Assembly: GCF_034521165.1 (NCBI RefSeq) | Contig: NZ_JAXHMV010000012.1 | Coordinates: 124,001-188,000 of the forward strand | Direction of reading: 5' to 3' | From: Thiohalophilus sp. | Lineage (GTDB): Bacteria > Pseudomonadota > Gammaproteobacteria > UBA6429 > Thiohalophilaceae | Length of the DNA: 64,000 nucleotides | Shown: positions 9,302-18,581 of the stretch, one piece after another | Position numbering within the stretch: position 1 is the stretch's first letter | Layout of the letters: each line of letters begins with the position of its first letter | Made by a program: the position numbers and the translations under genes | Notes under the pieces: generated by a model | Seen by the model: the letters and a program-made list of their open reading frames with translations, nothing else | The model's database searches: none | What the model was told of the DNA's origin: nothing

Positions 9302-9554
9302 CAAGTTGCCGGACACCGCTGCGCTATGTCCGGCCTACCTCTCATCGAAAAATGATCGGGATGCCAATGGTGCGGAACTGAAAAGCAAACCACGAAGGCA
9401 CGAAGTCGCGAAGAATAAATAATTAAAACTTCGTGACTTCGCGCCTTCGTGGTGAATATTTTTCCTGGTAGTTAGCAAGTTGATTCAAATCAAGAACGAC
9501 GGGACTATTTTTCTGCCAACTGCCAACTGCCAACTGCCAACTGCCAACTGCCAA
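9302..9554. repeat. REP palindrome, CACGAAG hairpin and CTGCCAA heptad array
   Basis: The 257-base gap between the converging ligA and kinase genes is almost all repeat. Near 9308-9340 is a palindromic GCCGGACACCGCTGCGC...TCCGGCCTAC element. Positions 9389-9413 and 9427-9453 are inverted CACGAAG arms. Positions 9512-9554 are six tandem copies of the heptad CTGCCAA ending just past the kinase stop codon. Confidence 0.85.
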
Positions 9555-9558
9555 AATA

Positions 9559-12267
9559 TCAATCGCCGCCAGTCTTTTCGTCGTTCAGCGGCAATCGTAG
9601 TCTGAAACGGGTTCCCCGGTCGCTGCTGTTAACGATAGCCAGTTCGCCGTTCATTTTCTGGACAAGACGGCGGCTGATGGCAAGACCGAGCCCGCTGCCG
9701 TGAGGATTGGCGGCGTTCTGGTTGCCGCGGCTGAATTTTTCAAATACCTGTGTGATATCCGCAATGCCCGGTCCGTTGTCGATGATATCCAGTTCGTAAT
9801 GACTACCGATGTTTCGGCTTTCCACCTGGACCCACGGCTGGGGATTGGTGTTATACAGGATAGCGTTGGTTAGCAGGTTGATGAGTACCTGATAGAGTCG
9901 TTCGGCATCGCCGCGTACCTGCGCAAGCGCGGCGCGCTCGCCGCTAACGAGCCTTACCTGGTGTTGTTCCGCCAGGCCGTGGCAGGTATCCAGTGCGCGA
10001 TCGATGAGAGTTTCCGGATTGACGGGAGTCGATTCGATCTGCAGATGGCCCTGTTCCAGGTGACTCATCTCAAGGATTTCATCCAGAAGTCGGGTGAGTC
10101 GCAGGCTTTCCTCATGAATGATGCGGATGAACCGTTGGGATTGTTCGTTGGACAGCGCGTCGATGTTCAATAACAACTCGGCGAAAGAACGAATGGAGGT
10201 CATGGGGGTACGGACTTCGTGGCTGACCTGGCTGAGAAATTCGTCCTTCCGGGCGTCGAGCTGATGCAGGCGCAGATTGGCACTGCGTAGCTCATCGGCG
10301 GTGGCTTGCAGTTGTATTGATTGTTGTTCCAGGCGGTGGCTGTACTCGACGACCTGCTGGGTTTCATCCACCAGTTTGATGATCTCGTCCATGCTGATAG
10401 TTTCACCGGTGGCAATCTGGGAGACCAGTGCGTGCGCCGTGGAGGCACCGATATTACCGGCCAGACGCCGCTCGATAGTCGCGATGCCTTTGGCATCCAG
10501 GGGAGGGAGTTGTTGCAGGATCAACTCGCCGCCGGTGAGTTCCTCGAAAAGCTTGTGGGTCTCCGCCGGGCCGAGAATGCGCTGGGTGAGTTTGTATAGA
10601 TCCTTGATTGCCGCGTGGCGGTGTATCACCTGGGCTTCGCTGCCCACCAGATTGCGAAATACATCAATGAATAATGCGCTTTGCAGTTTCTCGAGTGGCC
10701 GGTGCGTCGTCCATACCGACACCAGGACAAACAGCGCGGCGTTGCTGCCCAGGCTCCAGAATACCGAGTGAACCAGCGGGTCCATGCCTTCCAGTCCGAA
10801 CAGCGCCTGGGGCTTGAGCAGTTCAATCCCCCATGGTCCGTATTCGACCAGTGAGGTCAGCGCGCCGCCGGCTTCGCTGAGACTCGGGATGAATGAGGTA
10901 TAGATCCACAGGATAAAGCCGACGGAGAGGCCGGCAATCGTTCCTCTGGTGGTGGCATTACGCCAGTACAACACACCCAGCATAGCGGGGAAGAACTGGG
11001 CGACACCGACGAAGGCGATCAGTCCCATGGCCGCCAGCGCGTCGGATTCGCCGCTGAGATGGAAATAAAGATAACCGAGTAACAGGATCACCGCGATAGA
11101 GATGCGTCGGGTAATCAACATGAGATGTTTGATGTCTCCACTGGTATTCAGGTTCTGGCGTGGCATACGCAGAAGGAGTGGCACGATAATGTGATTGGAG
11201 ACCATAATGGACAGGGCGATACTCGAGACGATGACCATGGAAGTGGCCGAGGAGAAGCCGCCGATAAAGGCCAGTAATGCCAGCAGATTCTGATCAGCCG
11301 ACAATGGCAGAGTGAGCAGAAACATATCCGGGTTCGTTCCTTGCGGCAGCAGGGCGGTCCCGACAATGGCGATGGGCAACACGAACAGGCTGATTAAAAA
11401 CAGGTACAGGGGAAAGGCCCATGCCGCGGTGCGCAGGTGGTTTTCATCGGAATTTTCCACCACGGTAATCTGAAACTGGCGCGGGAGGCAAACAATGGCG
11501 ATGGCCGAGAGCACCATCATGTTAATCCAGCGCCAGCCGAACAGCTCATTGTCATAAATGATGCGCTCGGCCGTGGGCAATTGAAAGACCTCATTCACCC
11601 CGCCGGCGATCCCGAAAACAACAAACAGGCCCACGGCCAGAATGGCGAAGAGTTTGACAATCGCTTCAAAGGCAATGGCCGCCACTACTCCCGGGTTATG
11701 TTCATTGGCATCGAGGTTTCGAGTTCCAAACAGGATAGTGAACAGTACCATGGTCAGTGCGACCCAAAAACCCGGATCGGTATCGGCAATGATGGAAGTG
11801 GAAGCACTGTTGTCGCTGGCCAGATTGAATACTTCGAAGCTGGCTGTTACTGCCTTGAGCTGCAGGGCAATGTAGGGGGTTGCGGCAATCACGGCAATAC
11901 AGGTCACCAGAACGCCCAGTACGGCGCTTTTGCCAAAGCGCGAGGAGATCAAGTCGGCGATCGAGGTGATGCGGTATGCATGCCCGATTCGCACCAGCTT
12001 TCGCAGCAGGAACCACCAGCCGACAAACACCAGTGTTGGTCCCAGATAGATCGTGGCGAATTCCAGTCCGTTACGGGCCGCGGAGCCGACGGCACCGAAC
12101 AGCGTCCAGGACGTACAATAGACAGAAATGGAAAGTGTATACACCAGGGGGGAACGCAACAGCCGATCACGGCCGGCCCGGGCCCGACGTTCACTGACAA
12201 ACGCCAGAACGAATAATATCACCACATAGGCGAGAGCAATAAGCAGGACGAAGTTGGTACTGAGCAT
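9559..12267 (-). CDS. Sodium/solute symporter-histidine kinase fusion (CbrA/CrbS-like)
   Basis: A 902-residue sensor with an N-terminal SLC5/SSF transporter-like domain (about residues 1-500, a dozen or more hydrophobic segments) joined to a kinase. The H-box SHEVRTP has the phospho-acceptor His683, and the ATPase domain shows LINLLTNAILY (N box), DNGPGIAD (G1) and GSGLGLAIS (G2). Proteins of this architecture (CbrA, CrbS/MxtR) couple carbon or nitrogen source sensing to gene control. No PAS or receiver domain is evident, so the phosphoryl partner should be in trans. The stand-alone receiver two genes upstream is the obvious candidate. The specific signal is unknown; the nearby ABC importer suggests a nutrient role. 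Confidence 0.9.
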   Translation of the reverse strand: MLSTNFVLLIALAYVVILFVLAFVSERRARAGRDRLLRSPLVYTLSISVYCTSWTLFGAVGSAARNGLEFATIYLGPTLVFVGWWFLLRKLVRIGHAYRITSIADLISSRFGKSAVLGVLVTCIAVIAATPYIALQLKAVTASFEVFNLASDNSASTSIIADTDPGFWVALTMVLFTILFGTRNLDANEHNPGVVAAIAFEAIVKLFAILAVGLFVVFGIAGGVNEVFQLPTAERIIYDNELFGWRWINMMVLSAIAIVCLPRQFQITVVENSDENHLRTAAWAFPLYLFLISLFVLPIAIVGTALLPQGTNPDMFLLTLPLSADQNLLALLAFIGGFSSATSMVIVSSIALSIMVSNHIIVPLLLRMPRQNLNTSGDIKHLMLITRRISIAVILLLGYLYFHLSGESDALAAMGLIAFVGVAQFFPAMLGVLYWRNATTRGTIAGLSVGFILWIYTSFIPSLSEAGGALTSLVEYGPWGIELLKPQALFGLEGMDPLVHSVFWSLGSNAALFVLVSVWTTHRPLEKLQSALFIDVFRNLVGSEAQVIHRHAAIKDLYKLTQRILGPAETHKLFEELTGGELILQQLPPLDAKGIATIERRLAGNIGASTAHALVSQIATGETISMDEIIKLVDETQQVVEYSHRLEQQSIQLQATADELRSANLRLHQLDARKDEFLSQVSHEVRTPMTSIRSFAELLLNIDALSNEQSQRFIRIIHEESLRLTRLLDEILEMSHLEQGHLQIESTPVNPETLIDRALDTCHGLAEQHQVRLVSGERAALAQVRGDAERLYQVLINLLTNAILYNTNPQPWVQVESRNIGSHYELDIIDNGPGIADITQVFEKFSRGNQNAANPHGSGLGLAISRRLVQKMNGELAIVNSSDRGTRFRLRLPLNDEKTGGD

Positions 12268-12281
12268 GTTCTGCTAACTGC

Positions 12282-12488
12282 TTAGCCGGTGGAGTCGGGC
12301 TTCAGCTGTCGCGATATCAGCCATATCCCGATGATCAATACCAGCCAGAGCCCGAAGATATAAAATACAGGCAAGGGGATCCCCCACAGAGTAATCTGTC
12401 TGGCAAAAATCAGCGCAAGCGGCGGCAGCAGCAGCGCAATACCCAGCGCGAGCAGCGATGCCGCACTTTTGGGGGCTCTAGTGATCAT
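12282..12488 (-). CDS. Small two-helix membrane protein upstream of the symporter-kinase
   Basis: A 68-residue hydrophobic protein with two predicted membrane helices (about residues 10-28 and 36-58) and a short polar tail. It overlaps the receiver gene by 11 bases and ends 14 bases before the kinase start, so the three genes look translationally linked. In Pseudomonas a small hydrophobic ORF (CbrX) precedes cbrA in the same way. Equivalence is inferred from position and size only. Confidence 0.75.
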   Translation of the reverse strand: MITRAPKSAASLLALGIALLLPPLALIFARQITLWGIPLPVFYIFGLWLVLIIGIWLISRQLKPDSTG

Positions 12489-12870
12489 ACGCCGCGCTCT
12501 GTGACTGTCCGATCAGTCGTTCCACGCACTGCAGTACCTCGGCGTTGGAAAACGGTTTGGCAATGAAAGCATCAGTGCCGAGCTGCTCGGCCATGGCGCG
12601 ATCCTTGGCCTGACCCTTGGCTGTGAGGACCAGTACCGGTAGTTGTCTGAATTCCTCGTCGGCTTTGAGTTCCTTGAGTAGCTCGAATCCATTTCTGGTC
12701 GGTAGCATAATATCCAGGATGAGCAGATCGGGCCGGGTCTTGCGCAACGCCTCCAGCACCGCGCTGCCATCGGATTCGGCGGTCACTGTGTGGCCGGCCT
12801 GGCGCAGGATAAAGCTGAGTGCATCGACGATATAAGGTTCATCTTCAGCAATGAGTATCTGTCCGCTCAC
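12478..12870 (-). CDS. Single-domain response regulator (receiver only)
   Basis: A 130-residue CheY-type receiver with no output domain. The acidic pair is Glu9/Asp10, the phospho-acceptor Asp53 lies in LLILDIMLP, with Thr83 and Lys105 in the expected places. The GTG at 12870 is chosen because GGGAGG lies about seven bases upstream and the protein then begins at the canonical SGQILIAEDE; an ATG at 12897 would add a non-conserved extension. First gene of the three-gene operon with the membrane protein and symporter-kinase. Lacking DNA binding, it may signal by protein contact or relay phosphate onward. Confidence 0.9.
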   Translation of the reverse strand: MSGQILIAEDEPYIVDALSFILRQAGHTVTAESDGSAVLEALRKTRPDLLILDIMLPTRNGFELLKELKADEEFRQLPVLVLTAKGQAKDRAMAEQLGTDAFIAKPFSNAEVLQCVERLIGQSQSAAYDH

Positions 12871-13002
12871 GCACGGCCTCCCTTTCCAGGATGTCATTAT
12901 TCGATTTGCATTTCTTTCCCGCCCGGTCAGCCAAAGGCGGGTGTTTGTCAACACAATCTATCAGTAACCGTGCCCGATTTGAATGCTCGATGCCCTGTAT
13001 AA

Positions 13003-13123
13003 GCGTTCCGAATGCCTGATCACTTTGTTCAAAAGATTGCTTTGCTCGCAATGACCAAAATAGTGGTGTCATTGCAAGGAACAACGTGGCGAAGCAATCT
13101 CCCTGGACTGGCATTCGGAACGC
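13003..13123. repeat. Nested 121-bp palindromic element (MITE-like)
   Basis: Outer arms GCGTTCCGAATGCC (13003-13016) and its exact complement (13110-13123) enclose a second inverted pair: GATTGCTTTGCTCGCAATGA-like and CATTGCAAGGAACAACGTGG-like, ending in GAAGCAATC. The inner motif resembles the widespread bacterial 'cattgcgag...gaagcaatc' dispersed repeat. It lies between the receiver gene and the XRE regulator, just past the latter's stop. No gene is seen in the 257-base gap. Confidence 0.75.
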
Positions 13124-13127
13124 CTGT

Positions 13128-14720
13128 TCAGACCGTCTGGCGGGCCGCGCGCCCCGAAGTGATGGGCGGTTCCTGGCGATGCTGGCAGTCAAGCCGCTGG
13201 CACTGGCGGCAGGTTGACCCCACCGGCACGGCCGCCCCGGGGGCACGCAGGTCGATGCCCTCGGCATAGATCGTCCGATCGGCATGCAGCACCTCGCATG
13301 CCAGCATGACCGAGAACATGACCGGCCGGGCGCGGAAGGTGGCGGCACGTTTGGTGACCGTACGCGCGATCATTAAAAAACGGTTGCCGTTGTGGAACTC
13401 CCCCAGCTCACGAACCACCCGACCGGGTGTCTGGAAGGCGCTGAACACGGGCCACAACGGGCAGGCATGACCGAAGCGCGGCAGGGAGAGGCCAAACAGG
13501 GGAAAGCGTTTGGAAATATGTCCCGAGGGATCGACGCGCAAAAATGCGAATGGCACCCCTTCGGCCCCGGGTGCCCGCAGTGTGGTCAGCCGATGGCAGA
13601 TCTGCTCAAAGCCGGCCTCGTATTTCTGGCGCAATATCTCGATGTCGTAACGCTGGCGTTCTGCATCTTCCAGAAAGGACGTGTAGGGGAACAGCGCGGC
13701 ACCGGCCAGGTAGCTGGCGAGCGCCCCCCGCGCCCGGGCCCGGGCGGCGTCGGTGGTCAATCTGGGATCGGCGACCAGGGAATTCAGGGTATCCCCAAAG
13801 CTCAGTTGCGCGGCAACCCGCATGGTCTGGAAACGCCGGGTGGTGGGCGGGGCGTTGGCCAGAAAACAGAGCACCCGGTTGTCTTTATCGAAATAGCTCT
13901 GGTTGTGCCACAGTGCGTTAGGGGACTGATCATAAGCGTTGGTCTGGATTCGGATAGCAAACTTCTCTTCGAGATACTTCACCAGTGCCGCATCAATGTT
14001 GCTTCTGTCGAGGCGCTCCAGTTCCCTTCGCAGTTGCAGCCCGGCCTCTTCCACTGCCGGAAAGTAATTGCGCTCGCCAATGATGAAATCGTCCACCTGC
14101 TCGGCAGCAGCCAGCGAGGGATCCAGATTGTTTTGCTCTTCGAAATGCGCAACGAGCTCCTGGGTCGTGTCGGTCAGCCGGGTGCTCTCGTTATGCAGCA
14201 TGGTTTCAAACCGGTTGCGCTGCGGCGGGTCAATCGTGCCGTCACTGATCAGGATCTCGGAGATGGAGCGCAGGCTGGTGATCCGGGTGAGGATGGTATG
14301 CATGGTGGCTTGCAACCACGGATCCTGGTTCAGGCGATCATTCAACAGGGAGAGCGCCTGGTTACTGTCCAGGTAGGCGCGATACAGTGCCAGGATCAGG
14401 CGGGCCCAGTTGGGGTTACGGGCAATGATTTGATCGGCGTAGTTGGCCTCGAGATCGATGTGGCCCAGCAGCGGGTCCGCGGCGAGTTCGCCCAGATCGT
14501 CGCGCAGGCGCTGCTCGGTGATGCCGGTCAGTTCCCCCACCTCCAGGTCCAGGGCGCCGGCGAGTCGGGTGGCGAGTCGGCCGCCGACCGCGCGTTTGTT
14601 GGCCTCGATCAGGTTCAGGTAAGAGGCGGAAATTCCCAGCTCCCTGGCCAGGGCGGCCTGGGTTATACCCAGTTCCTTGCGTCGCTCGCGGATCTTGTAA
14701 CCAATCGCAGCTGCAGTCAT
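13128..14720 (-). CDS. XRE-family regulator with IrrE-like and ScfR-type C-terminal domains
   Basis: A 530-residue transcription factor. Residues 9-63 form an XRE helix-turn-helix (ITQAALARELGISASYLNLIE). The middle (about 240-390) resembles the IrrE/ImmA family but lacks an HExxH protease motif. The C-terminus (about 390-520) matches the short-chain fatty-acyl-CoA regulator domain and ends with the cysteine motif CRQCQRLDC. Related proteins (RamB, ScfR) control acetate/propionate metabolism. Residues 141-195 look like a histidine-kinase dimerisation hairpin without the histidine. The gene is divergent from the ABC importer and could regulate it, which is inference. Confidence 0.85.
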   Translation of the reverse strand: MTAAAIGYKIRERRKELGITQAALARELGISASYLNLIEANKRAVGGRLATRLAGALDLEVGELTGITEQRLRDDLGELAADPLLGHIDLEANYADQIIARNPNWARLILALYRAYLDSNQALSLLNDRLNQDPWLQATMHTILTRITSLRSISEILISDGTIDPPQRNRFETMLHNESTRLTDTTQELVAHFEEQNNLDPSLAAAEQVDDFIIGERNYFPAVEEAGLQLRRELERLDRSNIDAALVKYLEEKFAIRIQTNAYDQSPNALWHNQSYFDKDNRVLCFLANAPPTTRRFQTMRVAAQLSFGDTLNSLVADPRLTTDAARARARGALASYLAGAALFPYTSFLEDAERQRYDIEILRQKYEAGFEQICHRLTTLRAPGAEGVPFAFLRVDPSGHISKRFPLFGLSLPRFGHACPLWPVFSAFQTPGRVVRELGEFHNGNRFLMIARTVTKRAATFRARPVMFSVMLACEVLHADRTIYAEGIDLRAPGAAVPVGSTCRQCQRLDCQHRQEPPITSGRAARQTV

Positions 14721-14954
14721 GAGCGGTATCGCCTCGCGAAAGTTGTCAATTATTTACATAAGAGTCGAAAATTCGAGCCATGAATTTACAATGTATTGGC
14801 ATTCATATCAAACAGTTATTGCTTTAGTTTACAGGCCGCTCTACAGTTGCGGAGCAATATCGCCACACACCGGGGCTCGTCGCTTGTATTTCTCGTGACC
14901 TCGGGGCAGGAGGAAATATTTACCAATCCACACCAGCTGGAGGAGAACCAGACT
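14721..14954. promoter_or_regulatory. AT-rich divergent control region between regulator and importer
   Basis: This 234-base gap separates the divergent XRE regulator and the transport operon and is richer in A+T than its surroundings, unlike most gaps here, which are repeat-filled. It should hold promoters for both. I cannot define -35/-10 boxes or an operator with confidence. A GGAGGA site lies just before the binding-protein ATG. Confidence 0.4.
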
Positions 14955-16292
14955 ATGAGTGATGATTTCAACAAGAAGCGTCGTAACTTTCTCAAGTCAA
15001 CGGCAGCACTCGGTGTCGCGGGTATGGCGCCAACCGTTTTTGTTCGCAATGCCTGGGCGCAGGATTTCGTCAATAACCCCGGCAAAGCCGCGGCGATCAC
15101 CCTGGGCTTTAATGTTCCGCAGACCGGGCCTTATGCCGATGAGGGGGCTGACGAGTTGCGCGCCTTCAAGCTGGCCGTCAAACACCTCAACGGTGAAGGC
15201 GACGGCGGTATGCTCAATACCATGAAACCGATGGCCCTGCAGGGCAACGGTATCCTGGGCAAGAAGGTCAATTATGTGACCGGCGATACCCAGACCAAGT
15301 CGGACGCGGCACGTGCCTCGGCCAAGCGCATGATCGAAAAAGACGGCGCCCTGATGATCAGCGGTGGTTCCTCGTCGGGCGTGGCCGTTGCGGTACAGTC
15401 GCTGTGTCACGAGGCCGGGGTGATGTTCATGGCCGGTCTGACCCATTCCAATGACACCACCGGCAAGGACAAGCGTAAATACGGCTTCCGTCATTTCTTC
15501 AATGCCTATATGTCCGGCCAATCCCTGGCACCGGTGCTCGGGGAGCGTTATGGCACTGATCGCAAGGCCTACCATCTGACGGCCGACTATACCTGGGGCT
15601 GGACCCAGGAGGAGTCCATCAAGAACGCTACCGAAGGGCTGGGCTGGCAGACGGTTGAAACCGTTCGCACGCCGCTGGGTGCCGGTGACTTCTCCCAGTA
15701 CATTACCCCGGTGCTGGACTCCGGTGCGGACGTGCTGATCCTCAACCACTACGGCAAGGACATGGTCAACTCCCTGACCCAGGCCGTGCAGTTCGGTCTG
15801 CGCGACAAGCAGGTCAACGGTAAGGACTTCCAGATCGTGGTCCCGCTGTTCTCACGTCTGATGGCACAGGGTGCCGGCGAGAACATCAAGGGGATCCTTG
15901 GCAGTACTAACTGGAACTGGGCGTTGCAGGACGCGGCTTCACAGGCCTTCGTCAAGTCCTTCGGCCAGGAGTATGGCTTTCCGCCCTCGCAGGCGGCGCA
16001 TACCTGCTATGTGCAGACCTTGCTGTATGCCAATGCCGTGGAAACCGCGGGCACCTTCTATCCCTGTGAGGTGATCAGTGCGCTGGAGGACTTCCAGTTC
16101 GACGGCCTGGGCAACGGCCCGACGCTGTATCGTGGTGCTGACCATCAGTGCTTCAAGCCGGTGCTGGTGGTAGAGGGTAACGATAACCCCTCCAACCAGT
16201 TCGACCTGTTGAAGGTGGTCAAACAGGTACCGACCGAGCAGGTCATGTACGATCCCTCCATCTTCGGCGGGGAACTGGGTAGCTGCAAATAA
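14955..16292 (+). CDS. Tat-exported substrate-binding protein of a branched-chain amino acid/amide-type ABC importer
   Basis: A 445-residue periplasmic binding protein of the Leu/Ile/Val and amide (HAAT) family. A twin-arginine signal is clear: RRNFLK at residues 9-14, a hydrophobic stretch, then cleavage after AWA (residue 35). The mature part begins with the typical ITLGFNVPQTGPYADEG. Start ATG at 14955 has GGAGGA upstream; an earlier in-frame start would bury the signal. It leads a five-gene operon with two permeases and two ATPases. The substrate cannot be read from sequence; amino acids, urea/amides or short-chain acids are all possible. Confidence 0.9.
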   Translation: MSDDFNKKRRNFLKSTAALGVAGMAPTVFVRNAWAQDFVNNPGKAAAITLGFNVPQTGPYADEGADELRAFKLAVKHLNGEGDGGMLNTMKPMALQGNGILGKKVNYVTGDTQTKSDAARASAKRMIEKDGALMISGGSSSGVAVAVQSLCHEAGVMFMAGLTHSNDTTGKDKRKYGFRHFFNAYMSGQSLAPVLGERYGTDRKAYHLTADYTWGWTQEESIKNATEGLGWQTVETVRTPLGAGDFSQYITPVLDSGADVLILNHYGKDMVNSLTQAVQFGLRDKQVNGKDFQIVVPLFSRLMAQGAGENIKGILGSTNWNWALQDAASQAFVKSFGQEYGFPPSQAAHTCYVQTLLYANAVETAGTFYPCEVISALEDFQFDGLGNGPTLYRGADHQCFKPVLVVEGNDNPSNQFDLLKVVKQVPTEQVMYDPSIFGGELGSCK

Positions 16293-16316
16293 AACGTTTG
16301 CGGTCTTACCCCGAGG

Positions 16317-16341
16317 CACCGGCCCGATTTGCGGGCCGGTG
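16317..16341 (+). terminator. Hairpin between binding-protein and permease genes
   Basis: Perfect 10-bp stem CACCGGCCCG / CGGGCCGGTG with a 5-nt loop, 24 bases after the binding-protein stop, followed by a modest T-rich stretch. Such hairpins commonly give partial termination or RNA stabilisation so that the binding protein is made in excess over the membrane parts. Confidence 0.6.
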
Positions 16342-16415
16342 TCTGATTATTTGCGACCTGCCGGTATAAGCCGACAGGTCATCGTTGTCAGCTTAACGAA
16401 ATCGGTAAATGTAAC

Positions 16416-17432
16416 GTGGATGCATTTGTACTGCAGATCCTCAATGGCCTGGACAAGGGTAGTGCGTATGCCCTGATCGCACTGGGGCTGACTCTGGTAT
16501 TTGGCAGTCTGGGTGTGGTTAACTTTGCCCATGGCGCCAAATTCACCCTCGGCGCCTTTTGCGCGGTCAGCTTCCAGCAGCTGTTGACCATCTCCAGGAA
16601 GGTAAAGGACGAGAGCGTCACCTTCTTCGATGCCTACAAGGAAGTCCCCTACCTGGAGATCTGGTGGGGCGATACCGGCAGCATGATTATCGACTGGGCG
16701 GTGCCCCTGTCGATTTTTCTGGCTATACCGGTCATGTTGCTGATCGGTCTGGTGCTTGAGCGTGGTCTGTATCAGTTCTTTTACAAGCGCACGCATGCCG
16801 AACAGATCCTGGTGACCTTCGGTCTGGCCATCGTGATACAGGAGGTCATCAAGACCTTTTACGGTGCCAACCCCATTCCCACCCCGGCACCGGAAATGTT
16901 GTCGGGTACCGCGCCGATTGGTGTCTGGCTGGGCCTTGGGGAATCGGTGGCCTATCCGTACTGGCGGCTGGTGTACTTCCTGTTTTCCCTGCTGGTTATC
17001 GGGCTGGTATTTGCTTTTCTGCGCTATACCACTTTTGGCATGGTGGTGCGTGCCGGCATGTCGGATCGGGAGACGGTCAGCCTGCTGGGGCTCAACGTGG
17101 AGCGACGATTTACCATATTATTCGGTATTGCCTCGGTGGTGGCCGGCCTGGCCGGGGTGATGTATACACCCATCGTGCCACCGGACTATCACATGGGCAT
17201 GGAGTTTCTGGTGCTGTCCTTCGTTGTGGTGGTAGTGGGCGGCATGGGCTCCCTGCCCGGGGCGGTAGCAGCCGGTTTTCTGCTGGGCATTCTCCAGTCC
17301 TTTGCCTCCATGAACGAGATCAAGTCGGTGTTACCCGGCCTGGATCAAATCATTGTGTATTTAATTGCCGTAATTGTGCTTCTGGTTCGCCCACGCGGGT
17401 TGATGGGCCAGAAAGGTGTAATGGAGGAATAA
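16416..17432 (+). CDS. ABC importer inner-membrane permease, LivH-like
   Basis: A 338-residue permease of the HAAT family (LivH/UrtB type). Markers are QILNGLDKGSAYALIALGLTLVFG at the N-terminus, the ASVVAGLAGVMY segment, and the C-terminal VVGGMGSLPGAVAAGFLLG. An insertion around residues 55-95 makes it longer than E. coli LivH. GTG start. It follows the binding protein after a hairpin-containing gap and precedes the second permease by three bases. Confidence 0.9.
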   Translation: MDAFVLQILNGLDKGSAYALIALGLTLVFGSLGVVNFAHGAKFTLGAFCAVSFQQLLTISRKVKDESVTFFDAYKEVPYLEIWWGDTGSMIIDWAVPLSIFLAIPVMLLIGLVLERGLYQFFYKRTHAEQILVTFGLAIVIQEVIKTFYGANPIPTPAPEMLSGTAPIGVWLGLGESVAYPYWRLVYFLFSLLVIGLVFAFLRYTTFGMVVRAGMSDRETVSLLGLNVERRFTILFGIASVVAGLAGVMYTPIVPPDYHMGMEFLVLSFVVVVVGGMGSLPGAVAAGFLLGILQSFASMNEIKSVLPGLDQIIVYLIAVIVLLVRPRGLMGQKGVMEE

Positions 17433-17435
17433 GCG

Positions 17436-18578
17436 GTGAAGATGTTCAGTCTTTCACGTAATGACAGGTTGTTGATGCTGGGCTTCACCGCCGTGGTTTT
17501 GCTGGCGCCGTTGTGGTTACAACCCTTCGGTGCGGGTTATCCCGATCTGCTGCAGAAGTTTGCCATCTTCGGGCTGTTTGCGATCGGCTATAATATTCTG
17601 TTCGGCCTGACCGGTTACCTGTCCTTCGGTCACGCGGCTTTTCTCGGGGTAGGCTCCTACACGGCGGTATGGTCGTTCAAGCTGCTCTCGCTGAATGTTA
17701 TTCCGGCGGTGATCCTGGCCACCCTGCTGGCCGGGCTGTTTGCGGTGGTGATCGGCTTTCTCAGTCTGCGCCGCAGTGGCATCTATTTTGCCATCCTCAC
17801 TCTGGCCTTCGCGCAGATGAGTTACAAACTGGCCTATTCGGTATTGACTCCCATTACCAATGGTGAAACCGGACTGCGCGTGCTGCGCGACGATCCGCGG
17901 ATCATCGACAACATGCTGGGTACTGCTCATGATGGTTCACCCATCGGTTCGCTGTTTGGCATCGGCATGCAGGGTTATCCGGCCTTTTATTTTTCGGCGG
18001 TGATGTTGATTTTAGGATTTTATCTTTCGGTATTGATCTTCCGCTCACCCTTCGGTCTCAAGCTGCGTGCGATCAAATCCAATCAAAGCCGCATGCAGTA
18101 CACCGGCTACAACACCCGGCCGTATCTGCTGTGGGCGTTTGTCATCTCCGGCATGTATGCCGGGATGGCCGGCTCGCTGCTGGCCGTGACCGATCCCCTG
18201 GCCGGAGCCGAGCGCATGCAGTGGACCGCCTCCGGTGAAGTGGTGTTGATGACCATCCTCGGTGGAACGGGAACCCTGCTCGGCCCGATCATCGGTGCGG
18301 CTTTGATTAAATACTCGGAAAATATCTTTTCCGCATTCAATGAGTCCGCCTTGCACGAGGCTTTCTCGTTCCTGCCGGGCTTTATCGAGAATTTCCTTGT
18401 CACCATCGTTCACCCCTTTGTTGGCGAAGGCTGGCATCTGACACTCGGTGCGCTGTTCATGATTATCGTGATCTTTTTGCCCGGGGGGCTGATGGATGGT
18501 CTGTCACGTATCGCCAGACGCTGGCGAGCGAGAAAACATGGGTCCGATGAAGCGGACAGCTCACAGGTGGAGGACTGA
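17436..18578 (+). CDS. ABC importer inner-membrane permease, LivM-like
   Basis: A 380-residue permease of the LivM/UrtC type, with the family motif GYNILFGLTGYLSFGHAAFLGVGSY split over residues 50-75, the ABC-contact region RSPFGLKLRAIKSNQSRM, and ILGGTGTLLGPIIGAA near 275. A GTG start at 17436 has GGAGGA seven bases upstream; an ATG two codons later is possible. The C-terminal tail is charged and cytoplasmic. It pairs with the preceding LivH-like subunit. Confidence 0.9.
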   Translation: MKMFSLSRNDRLLMLGFTAVVLLAPLWLQPFGAGYPDLLQKFAIFGLFAIGYNILFGLTGYLSFGHAAFLGVGSYTAVWSFKLLSLNVIPAVILATLLAGLFAVVIGFLSLRRSGIYFAILTLAFAQMSYKLAYSVLTPITNGETGLRVLRDDPRIIDNMLGTAHDGSPIGSLFGIGMQGYPAFYFSAVMLILGFYLSVLIFRSPFGLKLRAIKSNQSRMQYTGYNTRPYLLWAFVISGMYAGMAGSLLAVTDPLAGAERMQWTASGEVVLMTILGGTGTLLGPIIGAALIKYSENIFSAFNESALHEAFSFLPGFIENFLVTIVHPFVGEGWHLTLGALFMIIVIFLPGGLMDGLSRIARRWRARKHGSDEADSSQVED

Positions 18579-18581
18579 CCC

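Noticed and set aside
13392..14783. Plus-strand frame opposite the XRE regulator
   Set aside because: Regulator reading has HTH and ScfR motifs; the opposite frame has none.
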